DNA of 64,000 nt from Pseudomonadota bacterium (GCA_026388275.1 JAPLKB010000012.1:50069-114068), one strand, 5' to 3'; counted from the first letter of the stretch, positions 26,151 through 36,008 are shown. Notes: a model not told the origin generated them from the sequence alone. Program-made: numbers and translations.

Positions 26151-26879
26151 ATGAAAAAGATATTTTTACTGTCCGTCTTTTCTTTAATAATAATAACATT
26201 TATTGTCCATGCAGGAACACTTGATGACCTGATGAAAGGTGTGAAGCTCCCTACAGGCAGCATCGGCGGCGACAAGGATGACAATACAATTGTATCAGGC
26301 CTCAAGGAGGCGCTTTCCATCGGCACAGGCAATGCAGTGACTTCGACCTCTAAAATCGACGGGTATTTTAAAAATCAGGTAATTAAGATATTGATGCCTG
26401 ATAAGATTCAGGATGCCGCAAATATACTGGGAAAACTGGGTTACCAGAAACAGGTGGATAATTTCGTGTTAAGCATGAACCGTGCTGCGGAAAAGGCTGC
26501 CCCCAAAGCAAAAGCATACTTTGTCGACGCAATTAAGGCAATGACCTTTGAGGATGCTAAAAAAATTCTCAGCGGCAGCGATACTGCTGCAACAGAATAT
26601 TTTAAATCAAAAACCATTAACAAACTCCAGGAAGCCTTTAAGCCCATTGTCTCAAAAAGCATGAACGAGGTGGGCGTCACTCGCTCATATAAAGAGATGA
26701 CCGGAAAATATACTTCTGCTGTCCCCTTCGGCAAAATGGAATCCCTTGATCTTGACCGGTATGTAACGGATAAGTCCCTTGAGGGGCTCTTCTATATGGT
26801 TGGTCAGGAGGAAAAGAAGATCCGAACCGATCCTGCTGCGCAGGTTACAGACCTGCTTAAAAAGGTATTTGGAAAATAG
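26151..26879 (+). CDS. DUF4197-family exported protein
   Basis: A signal peptide of about 21 residues (ends VHAG) is followed by a helical domain with [17 protein letters not shown] and [20 protein letters not shown], which are typical of DUF4197. The 242-residue length and the TD[KQ]xLxGLF-like end ([21 protein letters not shown]) agree with the family. The ribosome binding site GGGGGA precedes the ATG. The function of the family is not known. The tandem dispersed repeat begins right after its stop codon. Confidence 0.85.
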   Translation: MKKIFLLSVFSLIIITFIVHAGTLDDLMKGVKLPTGSIGGDKDDNTIVSGLKEALSIGTGNAVTSTSKIDGYFKNQVIKILMPDKIQDAANILGKLGYQKQVDNFVLSMNRAAEKAAPKAKAYFVDAIKAMTFEDAKKILSGSDTAATEYFKSKTINKLQEAFKPIVSKSMNEVGVTRSYKEMTGKYTSAVPFGKMESLDLDRYVTDKSLEGLFYMVGQEEKKIRTDPAAQVTDLLKKVFGK

Positions 26880-26880
26880 T

Positions 26881-26914
26881 GGGTCGAGCTTTGCTGGTGG
26901 AGGGGGCGACCGCT
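26881..26914 (+). repeat. Partial module-2 copy of the dispersed repeat
   Basis: GCTTTGCTGGTGGAGGGGGCGAC matches the end of module 2 in the radical SAM gene (12937-12960). It starts two bases after the DUF4197 stop codon and leads into the first full 162-bp unit. Confidence 0.75.
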
Positions 26915-27076
26915 TACCCGAGGGACGAAGGACGTTCAGTCGCTATACTCCTTCGGACGCAGGACGTAAATGCATTTACTTGCGTCCCAGCGCAAGCGGA
27001 CGTCCAAGCGAACATAAGTGAGCGGGCATCCTTCGTGCATACGGAAAGGAGAGGGGGCGACGTTAGCCCCGGTAAA
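26915..27076 (+). repeat. Dispersed repeat module 1, first tandem copy (162 bp)
   Basis: It is identical to 27150-27311 except for three bases. It contains the perfect palindrome GTAAATGCATTTAC enclosed by GGACG and CGTCC, the palindrome GGACGTCC, and the hairpin GGGGCgacgttaGCCCC at the end. A degenerate copy lies inside the gene at 11866-13422. Confidence 0.92.
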
Positions 27077-27149
27077 TGTAAGCGTCAGTGCGTTAAATAG
27101 CTCACACGGTGGGCCGGGTACCCGCTTGCGGGTGCGGGAGGCTCCTATT
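27077..27149 (+). repeat. Dispersed repeat module 2 between tandem module-1 copies
   Basis: AGCGTCAGTGCGTTAAATAGCTCACACGGTG matches the second module in the radical SAM gene and the copy at 34504-34580. It is followed by a GC-rich hairpin (GGGTACCCGCTTGCGGGTGC) and GGGAGGCTCC. Confidence 0.75.
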
Positions 27150-27311
27150 TACCCGAGGGCCGAAGGACGTTCAGTCGCTATACTCCTTCGGACGCAGGAC
27201 GTAAATGCATTTACTTGCGTCCCAGCGCAAGCGGACGTCCAAGCGAACATAAGTGAGCGTACATCCTTCGTGCATACGGAAAGGAGAGGGGGCGACGTTA
27301 GCCCCGGTAAA
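27150..27311 (+). repeat. Dispersed repeat module 1, second tandem copy (162 bp)
   Basis: Three differences from the first copy. It ends exactly at the base before the ATG of the YhaO-like gene. Its reading frame encoding ANISERTSFVHTE continues into that gene without a stop, so the start and expression of the gene may depend on the repeat; the only nearby purine-rich ribosome-binding-like stretch (GGAGAGGGGG) is inside it. Confidence 0.92.
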
Positions 27312-28589
27312 ATGAAAAAATACAATTCCTTCAGCTTTATCCATGCTGCAGATTTACATCTTGACAGCCCGTTCAAGGGAATTACAACTGACGCTAAATC
27401 CATGGGCAATGCCTTGCGCTCGGCAACCTTTGATGCATTCAATGCCCTGATAGACCTTTGTATTCAAAAACAAGTCCAATTCCTGCTGGTTGCAGGAGAT
27501 GTATATGACGGCGCAGACAGAAGTCTCCGGGCTCAGTTAAAATTCCGCGACGGCCTAGCCCGGTTGTCGGAACATAACATCCATGCCTTTGTGGTCCACG
27601 GCAACCACGATCCCATAAACAGCCAATCCTCTACAATAGAATGGCCGGATACGGTTCACATCTTTAACGGCAATAAAGTAGAATCAAAGACAGTGAACGG
27701 GCAAAATGACATTCCCATAGCCCTCATCTCAGGCATCAGCCACACAAAAAGCAATGAAACACAAAATCTCACAAGGAAATTCGGCAAGGAGGACCCGGGT
27801 ATTTTTCACATCGGACTTCTCCATTGTAATGTAGGTTCAAATACGGGACACGACCCTTATGCGCCATGCGAGCTGTCCGACCTGACGAGCCTCGGCATGG
27901 ATTATTGGGCACTGGGGCATGTGCATGAAAAAGCGGTTCTCTATACTGACCCTTACGTGGTATATGCCGGCAACACACAGGGGCGCAACATCCGCGAGCA
28001 GGGTGAAAGAGGCTGTTATCTTATTAATGTGGAAAACCGGTCTGTAACAGATATTCAATTCTGTCCTCTCGATACAGCCAGATGGCTTCGCACTACTGTG
28101 AGCATAGATGGTATGAATACCGTTGACCAGTTGGAAAGGGCAATATCAAAAAATATCCAGGAACTTATAGAGAGCTGTGCCAATACCAGGGCTGTTGTCT
28201 TAAGAGTGGATATTGAAGGAAGCAGCCCGCTGTATAATGAGCTTCAAAAGGAGCACGCCATACTTGACCTGCTTGATCGTACCAGGGAAGCCTTTGCCTC
28301 TGAAGACCCCTTTGTATGGATACAGGAAATAGAAGCAAACTGCCGTCCTGAGACAGACCTGGAGAAAATAAAACAACGCGGGGATTTTCTCAGTCAGGTA
28401 GTGAAAATAGCAGAGGAGATCAATGATCCGGCTACCGGGATCAATGAATTGCTTAAACCGGTCCTTTCAGACCTTTTTGAAAACCGTCATATTCAAAAGG
28501 CGCTGCAGGAACTATCTCAGGATGAAATGAACAGGATAATTGAGAGGGCTGCCCTTCTTTGCGTGAATATGCTGGAGGGCAACGAGTGA
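27312..28589 (+). CDS. YhaO-like metallophosphoesterase, SbcD/Mre11-type DNA repair exonuclease
   Basis: The phosphoesterase motifs are in order: HAADLHLDSPF, VAGDVYDGAD, GNHDP, GLLHCN and GHVHE. The 425-residue length fits YhaO. The start is taken at ATG 27312, where homology to the family begins; the open frame extends 98 codons upstream through the repeat, so a longer product is possible. Its stop overlaps the GTG start of the large ATPase gene (GTGA). The pair should form an Mre11/Rad50-like nuclease complex at DNA ends. Confidence 0.88.
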   Translation: MKKYNSFSFIHAADLHLDSPFKGITTDAKSMGNALRSATFDAFNALIDLCIQKQVQFLLVAGDVYDGADRSLRAQLKFRDGLARLSEHNIHAFVVHGNHDPINSQSSTIEWPDTVHIFNGNKVESKTVNGQNDIPIALISGISHTKSNETQNLTRKFGKEDPGIFHIGLLHCNVGSNTGHDPYAPCELSDLTSLGMDYWALGHVHEKAVLYTDPYVVYAGNTQGRNIREQGERGCYLINVENRSVTDIQFCPLDTARWLRTTVSIDGMNTVDQLERAISKNIQELIESCANTRAVVLRVDIEGSSPLYNELQKEHAILDLLDRTREAFASEDPFVWIQEIEANCRPETDLEKIKQRGDFLSQVVKIAEEINDPATGINELLKPVLSDLFENRHIQKALQELSQDEMNRIIERAALLCVNMLEGNE

Positions 28590-31500
28590 GGATCGTTCGT
28601 TTCTTTATAGACGGCTTCGGTATTTTTCATAATATTACGGTAGGAAACCTGTTGCCGGGGCTTACGCTCTTTGTCGGAGACAATGAAACAGGCAAATCAA
28701 CCTGTCTTTCATTTATCAGGGATATTCTTTTCGGATTTCGTGACAATCGCACAAAAGAGAACAATTTCCCGGCCCTTGCCGGAGGACGGCAGGGGGGAAG
28801 TATTACCGTTGCCGGAGGCCTCTACGGGGAGGCTGTGATTGAACGCAGGTCCGGCAAAAAAGGGGGCTCAGTAACCGTTACGTATGCTGACGGGCGAAAA
28901 GGCACCGAAGAGGAATTACATCAAATACTCGGTAATACTACACGTGAACTCTTCAAAAATATTTATGCCTTCAGTTTAAACGAGCTTCAGACCATTGACA
29001 CCCTGGACAATGAATCAGTGAAAAATGTTCTTTACAGTGCAGGCATTGGTACAGCCATGCTTTCATTACCGAAGGCAATAACAGGAATAGAAACAAAAAT
29101 GGGAGACTTATTCAAACCTGGAGGCAGAAACCCTCAGATAAACCAGAAACTCTTTGCGCTTGAAGCTGTGAGGACAAGTCTGCGGCAAGCACGCACAGGC
29201 ATTGAGCTATACGATGCAGCCTCGGAAGCGCTCGAAAAAAAGTTACATGAAATTGAAATGCTGCAGGAAGAACATAGGTCTGTCAATAAGGAAAAGCTCC
29301 TGATAGAGACATACCTGAAGCTCTGGGATAACTGGATTTCCTTAGAGGATCACCAAAGAGAACTGGCTGGACTCCAGCTGGTAGTGGAGAGTTTCCCTGA
29401 AAACGGTGTTGAAAGACTGGACCGTGAGCTTGAAAAGCTTTCCAGGGAGAAGGAGATCCTTAGTGAATTTGTTTCAGACCGGGACAATCTGGCAAGAGAG
29501 ATTAAGGCCATACATGTCAATGAAAAGATACTCGGAGAAACAACAGCGATAAAAACCCTTCTTGATAAAAAGGAAGGTTACGTTTTTGCAAAAGAAAACA
29601 TGCCGGTTATGAGCGAGAAGCTCGAACTCATAAAAAAGGATATTTTCGACATCCTCAACATTCTTGGAAAAGACTGGACTGAAGAACGGATTTTGAAGGT
29701 GGACAGGTCATTGTTTACACGGGAGGCAATCCTGAAACAGCAGAAATCCCTGGAAACTATGAGGTCCAACAGGGAAGAAGCTCAACGTCTTGTCAAGTCA
29801 AAACAGGAGGAACACGAAACAGCCCTTGCTGCGCAGGTACAGTCGCAAAAAGATGTTGAGCGTTATCTTGATATGCCTGTCGAAGCGGATGAAAAGACCA
29901 TCCTTGCCCTGCAGCAAGGCAGGGATCAGTTTGCTTCAATTGCAATGGATCTGCCGCAAAGGCTGAGAGAACTGGAAGAAGCAAGGGGTGAACTTGTTGA
30001 AGCCGTAAAGGAAATATCGCCCGAATGGACTGAGGCAAACATACTCGATTTTGACTGTTCTATCTCTGCGCAACAGAAGGTCCAATCACATGAATCCACA
30101 CTGGCAAAAGCCGCACAGGACTGCACCCAGGCTCGAACAAGGCTCGAATCGATGCATATTGAACTGAAAAACGCCCGCGAACAATATGATGCAAAGGCCC
30201 GTGAACTGGAAAACATGGAACATACACCTGCAGCATCCAGGGATGAACTGGCAGGGAAGAAAGCAACGCTGCGGACATTGAAAAGCTGCGTCTTTGAGCA
30301 GGATCGTCTTGCTGCGGAAATGAGGCATCTTGAAGAACGCCTGTCAGATAAAAACCAGGAAATGACTCGTCAGGGCCCGGTTGAGAACGGGCATTCACTC
30401 AATTTGCTTAAACTTACCACCTTTGCTGCAACCATACTGGGCCTGGCAGTCTTTGGCATACTCGCTGCCCTCAATGCCTGGACAATGGGCGTAGTTGCAG
30501 GCGGTATACTTGTTGTTATTGGCATGATGATCTTTTTTGTGTATCGCAATACCCTCCGTAAACAAGCGCTACTGACCGCCCAAAAGCAGGCGCATCTTTC
30601 AGAGATTGAACAGCAGGTATCTGCCATTGATATACAACTTCTTGGAATAAAGGAACAATATACCGGACTTTCTGAAAAACTTATCGGACTGGCTGATGGA
30701 CTTGGCGTGGATATTCCGATTAAGCCCGGCAATATAGACAGCCTTGAAATCGGCATAGACGAGGGCATCCGCATTGCCGATAACAAAAAAAGGCTTTTCG
30801 ATGAGGCGCAATCCCTCAAAAACCATGTCCTGCAAATGGAGCAATCAACAGAAATACAGGCAAAGTCCGTTGATGACAGTGAATCAAACTTGCAAAAGGC
30901 TAAAGATGACTGGGAAAAGTACCTGATTGAGCTTGGACTCCAGCCGGGCTTATTACCCGGAATAGTCAATCTTATCTTTACAAAGATCGAGACCGTCAAG
31001 ACCCGGATCAAACATATAAATGAAATAAAAAAGAGAATTTCTCTGATGGAAGAAACTAAGGACGCATACCTGTCCTTTACAAAAAACATCCCTTCTCTTA
31101 CAGACTTGATAGGAAAGGGCCTTGTGGAATTACTTTCAGGTGTTGATCTTTTCCTGGAAGAAAATCGTAAAATAGAAAAAGAACGCCATGAAAGAAGATT
31201 ATCCGAAGAGATACTGGAAGAAAAGAAAGCCAGAACCAAAGAGATAGAAAGTGCATTGCAGGAGGCAGCAGACCGCCTCGGAGAGGTTGCAATCAACGGG
31301 GAAAATGCTCATGCATCCTGGCAGGATTGGCTTGGGGGGCATGGTTTTGACCGGGAGTTATCCCCTGCTATTGCTATCGAGGCATTCCAGAAAATAGACG
31401 AGTGCATACGGTTAATACATGAAAAGGCCGAACTGACTGCACAGATCGGGGATAAGAAGGACTCAATAGAGACATATCTGAGCCTGGCAAGGACAGTCTT

Positions 31501-32545
31501 TGAAAAACTTGGCGAGGCAATGCCTGAAATACAGTCCTTAATAACTGCGATTGACAAACTCGGGGAAGACCTTGATGAAACAAAGACAAACCGGGCAAGG
31601 AAAGAAGAGCTTTCCCGGAAGATACCCGATATTGAGGCAAAGATTATCCTTTCCAATGAAAAGATTGCAGGCCTTGAAAAGGAGATCGAGACGCTCTTAA
31701 AGGCCGGCAACAGCCAGGATCAGGAGGAGTTCAGGACAAGGGGCAGTTTTTTCGCAAAGAGGACAGATTTGTTAAACAGGATCAGCCAGGAAGAACGGGC
31801 TTTGAAGGTCATTTCAGGGGAAGATGATATCACAGCGCTTAAAGAAAAGCTGAAAACCCTGGACAATACCTTTCTCAATACCACTCATGCTTCGCTTTCC
31901 GAAAAACTCGAGTCTGTGGAAATAAGACTCAATCACTGCCGCCAGGAAAAGGCCGACCTGACCCAGGAAATATCCCGTCTGGCCTCAGCAGACGATATAT
32001 CCCGTCTGAGAACGGAAGAAGAGGGCCTGTTGGAAGAGATACGTCTTCTTTCCAGGGATTGGGCATGCTATGCCATTGCCAGGTTTCTCCTCGGCGAGGC
32101 AAGGAGACAATTTGAACAGGAGCAGCAGCCTAAGGTAATTCATGATGCCGGTGCGTTTTTCCAAACCATTACCGGCGGACAATATGAAAAAATCATCGCC
32201 CCCATCGGGGAAGATGCCATAGATGTCATAATGCGTGATGGACGGCGTAAGCAGCCTGAAGAACTCAGCCGGGGCACTGCCGAACAATTATATCTTGCCA
32301 TAAGATTCGGCTATATCTCAAATTTCACAGTCAACGGGGAAAAACTGCCCGTGATTATGGACGATATACTGGTGAACTTCGACCCCGGACGTGCGCGACA
32401 AACCGCAAAAACCATACTCAAGCTCTCTGAAACACATCAGGTGTTGTTCTTTACCTGCCACCCGGAAACATTGGGCATTTTCAGGGAATACAACGGAAAC
32501 ATACCGGTTTACACCTTACAGGATGGAATTATAACACCAGCATAA
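28586..32545 (+). CDS. YhaN-like SMC/Rad50-type ATPase (SbcC-like)
   Basis: The 1319-residue protein begins with a Rad50-type ATPase half (Walker A GDNETGKS at residues 31-38), continues with very long coiled coils, and ends with the signature SRGTAEQLYLAIRFG and Walker B VIMDDILVNFD. Two hydrophobic helices near residues 605-655 interrupt the coiled coil, as in YhaN proteins, and would anchor it to the membrane. The GTG at 28586 is preceded by GGAGGG at 6 bp and overlaps the YhaO-like stop by 4 bp; a TTG at 28559 is less likely. It drives or regulates the partner nuclease. Confidence 0.9.
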   Translation: MRIVRFFIDGFGIFHNITVGNLLPGLTLFVGDNETGKSTCLSFIRDILFGFRDNRTKENNFPALAGGRQGGSITVAGGLYGEAVIERRSGKKGGSVTVTYADGRKGTEEELHQILGNTTRELFKNIYAFSLNELQTIDTLDNESVKNVLYSAGIGTAMLSLPKAITGIETKMGDLFKPGGRNPQINQKLFALEAVRTSLRQARTGIELYDAASEALEKKLHEIEMLQEEHRSVNKEKLLIETYLKLWDNWISLEDHQRELAGLQLVVESFPENGVERLDRELEKLSREKEILSEFVSDRDNLAREIKAIHVNEKILGETTAIKTLLDKKEGYVFAKENMPVMSEKLELIKKDIFDILNILGKDWTEERILKVDRSLFTREAILKQQKSLETMRSNREEAQRLVKSKQEEHETALAAQVQSQKDVERYLDMPVEADEKTILALQQGRDQFASIAMDLPQRLRELEEARGELVEAVKEISPEWTEANILDFDCSISAQQKVQSHESTLAKAAQDCTQARTRLESMHIELKNAREQYDAKARELENMEHTPAASRDELAGKKATLRTLKSCVFEQDRLAAEMRHLEERLSDKNQEMTRQGPVENGHSLNLLKLTTFAATILGLAVFGILAALNAWTMGVVAGGILVVIGMMIFFVYRNTLRKQALLTAQKQAHLSEIEQQVSAIDIQLLGIKEQYTGLSEKLIGLADGLGVDIPIKPGNIDSLEIGIDEGIRIADNKKRLFDEAQSLKNHVLQMEQSTEIQAKSVDDSESNLQKAKDDWEKYLIELGLQPGLLPGIVNLIFTKIETVKTRIKHINEIKKRISLMEETKDAYLSFTKNIPSLTDLIGKGLVELLSGVDLFLEENRKIEKERHERRLSEEILEEKKARTKEIESALQEAADRLGEVAINGENAHASWQDWLGGHGFDRELSPAIAIEAFQKIDECIRLIHEKAELTAQIGDKKDSIETYLSLARTVFEKLGEAMPEIQSLITAIDKLGEDLDETKTNRARKEELSRKIPDIEAKIILSNEKIAGLEKEIETLLKAGNSQDQEEFRTRGSFFAKRTDLLNRISQEERALKVISGEDDITALKEKLKTLDNTFLNTTHASLSEKLESVEIRLNHCRQEKADLTQEISRLASADDISRLRTEEEGLLEEIRLLSRDWACYAIARFLLGEARRQFEQEQQPKVIHDAGAFFQTITGGQYEKIIAPIGEDAIDVIMRDGRRKQPEELSRGTAEQLYLAIRFGYISNFTVNGEKLPVIMDDILVNFDPGRARQTAKTILKLSETHQVLFFTCHPETLGIFREYNGNIPVYTLQDGIITPA

Positions 32546-32701
32546 AATCATTCGTAAAGTCCTTCAATTATTATCTCTATTTTAATTCAAAATTTAAAAT
32601 CAAAAATTTAAAATTGTTTTTCTCACTGTCATACTGTTGTCACTCTCATTTGATAGAATCATTTATGTTTCAAGACCAGCAACATGAAAGAGGTGAATAT
32701 C

Positions 32702-32893
32702 ATGCCGCTATATGCATTCATGGTACACGACATATGCAGGATTGTTGACGCATTTAACCTGAAGGATGCATTACAGGAAGCGTGTATTAAAAAAGATGAT
32801 GAATATGAAATCATCGGAGAAGAGGATTTTGAGTACATGTGCATCTCATCGGCTGACAGTAATAGCAAGCTTTTTGGTTCACCGGGAATATAA
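32702..32893 (+). CDS. Small acidic protein of unknown function
   Basis: This 63-residue frame (MPLYAFMVHD ... GEEDFEYMCISS) follows GAGGTG at 7 bp, a good ribosome binding site, and has protein-like acidic composition. No family is recognised. It stands alone after the YhaN-like gene. Confidence 0.5.
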   Translation: MPLYAFMVHDICRIVDAFNLKDALQEACIKKDDEYEIIGEEDFEYMCISSADSNSKLFGSPGI

Positions 32894-33382
32894 CAGGTTT
32901 TATGCATAACAAAAGATAGATTGTAGGGCATTGTCAAAAGTTGAATGAAAGATTGATAAGAAGGTTGAGTAAAGATAAACCCTTACAAGTCATAATAAGG
33001 GGGAGGTAACAGGAAGTATGTGAAATGAAGAAATCCTTCTTCATTTCCGCCTGATTAACATAAACGTGTATGTGAATCAGGCTTGGGTGGTCAGCGGCAT
33101 GGCAGGGATGTTTCAGATTCGGATGGGCTGAGAGACTTGCAGGCCAGAAGCCATCAATTGTGTTTCACCCCCACCCAAACCCTCCCCCCTCCAAGGGGGA
33201 GGGAAAAAGGGAGAGGGGGCAATAATTGCGTCGGGGGATCGCAAGGTGAAGCAGAGCGCCGAAGATGAATATTCCAATCATGCCACTGACCGACCAGGAG
33301 AAAAGAGCTAATAAATGCTCCATAAACAAAACAATATGATGGTAACTTTTGACAATACCAAATTGTAGTGCTGGGAGGACGT
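32894..33382. other. Intergenic region with two hairpins, no gene recognised
   Basis: GAAATGAAG (33022-33030) pairs with CTTCATTTC (33039-33047). CCCTCCCCC (33180-33188) pairs perfectly with GGGGGAGGG (33195-33203), within a C-rich/G-rich stretch typical of dispersed intergenic repeats. Frames crossing this region have repetitive, low-complexity translations and are not credible genes. Confidence 0.5.
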
Positions 33383-33595
33383 ATGTATAAGGTCATTTTT
33401 TACATGTTATTTATCCTGTTTTTCCTTGTTTCTGCAACTGACTTGCAGGCCCCTGTGATTACAGCTCGCGATATTTTTGGATTTGACGCCTACCGGATTA
33501 CCGAAAACGGCTCTATCCTGGACAAAGAAGGCGATGTAAGGGGGTGGGTTTGCGGAAACACCGTCTATGATGCACAATGGAATGTAAGGCATTAG
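33383..33595 (+). CDS. Small exported protein with beta-repeat-like tail
   Basis: A signal peptide of about 20 residues (FYMLFILFFLVSATDLQA) leads a 50-residue mature part with YRITENGSILDKEGDVRGWVCGNTVYD (in part ITENGSILDKEGD and GNTVYD), which looks like short beta hairpin repeats seen in small periplasmic proteins. GGAGG precedes the ATG by 3-4 bp. Function is unknown. Confidence 0.55.
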   Translation: MYKVIFYMLFILFFLVSATDLQAPVITARDIFGFDAYRITENGSILDKEGDVRGWVCGNTVYDAQWNVRH

Positions 33596-33877
33596 GGGCA
33601 TACGCCCCTTACGGGGTCGATTTGTTATAGAGCAGCCCGCTGTTTTGAATATTATATCCTCGACCAATGTTATAATCTCCGACAAAAGCGGGGGAGGGTA
33701 GAGGTTTTAGTTGTTCGCTCAGAAAGGTTAAGCTGTTTTAAAATTATTTGGTAGCATAAATATTATAAAACATTTGTATTTTTTATTTCACAGAGTTAGA
33801 CTTTTCAACGCAAGGATGGTTGAAAAAGCTAAAATTCAAATTAAACAAAAGTCTTTAGAACAGGACAATAGATTATC

Positions 33878-34072
33878 ATGAAAATCCGTGATATTATAAA
33901 GCTGATAGAAGACGATGGGTGGTATCTGGTTACAACAAAAGGGAGTCACCGTCAGTATAAACATGTTCAAAAGCCGGGGCGGGTTACCATAGCAGGTCAT
34001 ATGAATGATGATATCTCACCGGGCACATTAAACAGTGTCAAGAAACAGGCAAACATTAAGGAGGTGAAGTAG
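33878..34072 (+). CDS. hicA: HicA toxin of a type II toxin-antitoxin system
   Basis: The 64-residue protein has the HicA double-stranded RNA-binding-like fold: MKIRDIIKLIEDDGWYLVTTKGSHRQYKH with the catalytic His of GSHRQY, and the end ISPGTLNSVKKQANI. It is an mRNA interferase. It is followed after one base by hicB. No clear Shine-Dalgarno sequence precedes it. Confidence 0.93.
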   Translation: MKIRDIIKLIEDDGWYLVTTKGSHRQYKHVQKPGRVTIAGHMNDDISPGTLNSVKKQANIKEVK

Positions 34073-34073
34073 G

Positions 34074-34289
34074 ATGCGTCGTTTTCTGATTGTTATTGAA
34101 AAGGCGGGCAGTAACTACTCTTCGTATTCGCCTGATCTTCCGGGTTGCATAGCCACAGGTACTACATTCGATGAGGCAGAAAAAAACATGCATGAGGCAG
34201 TTGAAATGCATGTACAGGGTATGCTTGAAGACAACCTGCCCATACCGGAATCCCATTCATATGCAGAATATGTGGCTGTTGGGTACTGA
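34074..34289 (+). CDS. hicB: HicB antitoxin
   Basis: The 71-residue protein has the HicB core YSPDLPGCIATGTTFDEAEKNMHEAVEMH. It lacks the C-terminal DNA-binding domain found in longer HicB proteins, so autoregulation must use the short form or be absent. The ribosome binding site GGAGGTG lies at the end of hicA. Confidence 0.92.
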   Translation: MRRFLIVIEKAGSNYSSYSPDLPGCIATGTTFDEAEKNMHEAVEMHVQGMLEDNLPIPESHSYAEYVAVGY

Positions 34290-34636
34290 ACAGCGTAATG
34301 CCATCAGTAATACAGAAGCTATCCCGGTATCAAACATCATAGAGCAGTTCAATTCAGTAATGAGTAAACCGCCGGAGAAACCCGGAGAAGACTCTCGTAT
34401 CAATTCGGATTTATAGATAGAACGAGGCAACGAGGAGAAACCACCGCTCTCTGCGGGAGGACAGACTCCCGCCAAGCAAGGACAGGAACAGGTGTACAAG
34501 GACTTATTTAGCTCACACAGTGAGCGAGAAGCGGAGGCTCCGGCAGCTTGGCTGATGGAGGGGGCGACGTGAGCCCCGGGAATAGCGGACGTGTGACGAC
34601 GAGGTAACGAAGTTATATCGATGAAACGAGTTGATA
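34290..34636. other. Intergenic region with hairpin and partial dispersed repeat
   Basis: No gene is seen. GCGGGAG (34453-34459) pairs with CTCCCGC (34466-34472). A module-2 copy of the dispersed repeat fills 34504-34580. Confidence 0.5.
34504..34580 (+). repeat. Dispersed repeat, module-2 copy
   Basis: TTATTTAGCTCACACAGTGAG, then GGCTCCGGCAGCTTGGCTG and GGAGGGGGCGACGTGAGCCCC, matches the second half of the insertion in the radical SAM gene. The hairpin GCTCAC/GTGAGC is kept. Confidence 0.75.
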
Positions 34637-35731
34637 TCAATAGTACGGCAATTGGTCGTCGAAGCTCTTCCCCTTGTTTTTATACCATGATATAACATGT
34701 TTTATCGCTTCAACTGCCTTGGTTTTTGCCGCAAGGTCGGAGTTGAAACCCTGGTGAGGCTGCACATAAATGTTTGCCTTTCGCTCTAACGACATGTTAA
34801 CAAGTTTTTGAGCTGCCAGAAGATCTGTACCTTTTACCGCGTCGCCAAGAAGCAATCGTGCAAACTCGGATTCGTTTGTGAAGACATCCAGGCCCAAACC
34901 TGTTATTTTTCCGGACTCATATAGCTCCAGCAAAACTGCTTCCGGGGCTATCTCTCCCCGTGTTACATTGATAAATATGAGATTTTTATTAGCCTTTGAA
35001 AGGTATTCACGGGAAAAATACCCTACATTATAAAACCGGCTATCTTTGTTTTTTGTAAGATTCATGGCATTGATAATTATGTCACTTGATTCTATTGCCT
35101 CTTCCCTGGAGACAAATTTCACTGCCTTGCCGTAAATATTATGCAATTCTTCCTGTCTTATATCCACCCCTTGCACGGTCAACCCGTTTGCTTCAGCAAG
35201 TTCATAAGTCCTTTTCCCGATTTTGCCGACGCCAAAAACAGTGAGAATCCGCTCTTTGTCAAGTTCCATAAAGGCATTTGAATTCTTCCTTTCAAAGGTC
35301 TCTATGTTTTTTTCATAATGGTTCATTTCGCCTGCTGCTGCGTAGAGGAATTTCATTGCTGTCTGCGCTACTGCATTTACGCAATATTCGCGAAGAGAGG
35401 CTATGTTTGCTTTTTCTGCGAGATGTTCAAAATGGTCATACCCTGCACTCCTCGTTATGATGTTTTTTTTACGTTCCTTCAGGTATGGCTCCGGCAGGAT
35501 TGAATGTGTTTTTGTAGTTATTATATCAGGCAGAACAGTTCCGGGATTTTCCTTGAGATATTCCTGAAGGTTGCTCGGAGTGATAATGAATGTGTGATCT
35601 GCCGGAATTTCACCCAGCTCTTTTGCCTTTAACGTTTCCTCTTCGAGATATACTGCTTCCGGGCCTAATGCTTCAAAGTGCATAATGTGATACTTTGTTC
35701 CTGCCGACGGTGAATTCTTCATCTCTTTCAT
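34637..35731 (-). CDS. D-isomer-specific 2-hydroxyacid dehydrogenase (D-lactate dehydrogenase-like)
   Basis: The 364-residue protein has the NAD loop GVGKIGKRTYE followed by the D of GVDIRQ, and the catalytic Arg in VTRGE, Glu in VFTNESE and His in QPHQG. The N-terminal part is somewhat longer than usual. It reduces a 2-oxoacid or oxidises a D-2-hydroxyacid in the cytosol. An FAD-linked GlcD-type dehydrogenase is also in the window (59788-61155), but not adjacent. Confidence 0.85.
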   Translation of the reverse strand: MKEMKNSPSAGTKYHIMHFEALGPEAVYLEEETLKAKELGEIPADHTFIITPSNLQEYLKENPGTVLPDIITTKTHSILPEPYLKERKKNIITRSAGYDHFEHLAEKANIASLREYCVNAVAQTAMKFLYAAAGEMNHYEKNIETFERKNSNAFMELDKERILTVFGVGKIGKRTYELAEANGLTVQGVDIRQEELHNIYGKAVKFVSREEAIESSDIIINAMNLTKNKDSRFYNVGYFSREYLSKANKNLIFINVTRGEIAPEAVLLELYESGKITGLGLDVFTNESEFARLLLGDAVKGTDLLAAQKLVNMSLERKANIYVQPHQGFNSDLAAKTKAVEAIKHVISWYKNKGKSFDDQLPYY

Positions 35732-36008
35732 TTCTACTCCTGCCTTTTATGAAATTGTTCTCTATCTTCCCAATAATTCCATAATCCTATATGAACATTG
35801 GCTTATTAGTTTGCCGTAAATACACAGTTTTTTCAACTGAAATATAATTAATTTCCATCCTGAGTTTCCGGATAGGAAAGGAGGAATTTTTTGTTCCAGC
35901 AAGAAAAGCAAGGGGTTGCGCGGAGGTGTACAACATGTATGCCGCACAAGAAAGACCGCAGATTGACGCCGCCGGGGCGGAAAAGGACCCTTTCCGGACG
36001 GAAACTGA

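Noticed and set aside
27018..27311. N-terminal 98-residue extension of the YhaO-like protein as a real domain
   Set aside because: The extension is entirely encoded by the dispersed repeat; homology starts at the ATG at 27312. It was kept only as a finding because the frame is open.
30370..31296. 308-codon antisense ORF opposite the YhaN-like gene
   Set aside because: Serine-, phenylalanine- and isoleucine-rich translation typical of the antisense of a coiled-coil gene; no family signal.
33160..33215. C-rich/G-rich repeats as a CRISPR or riboswitch
   Set aside because: Only one inverted pair, no regular repeat-spacer pattern and no conserved riboswitch core.
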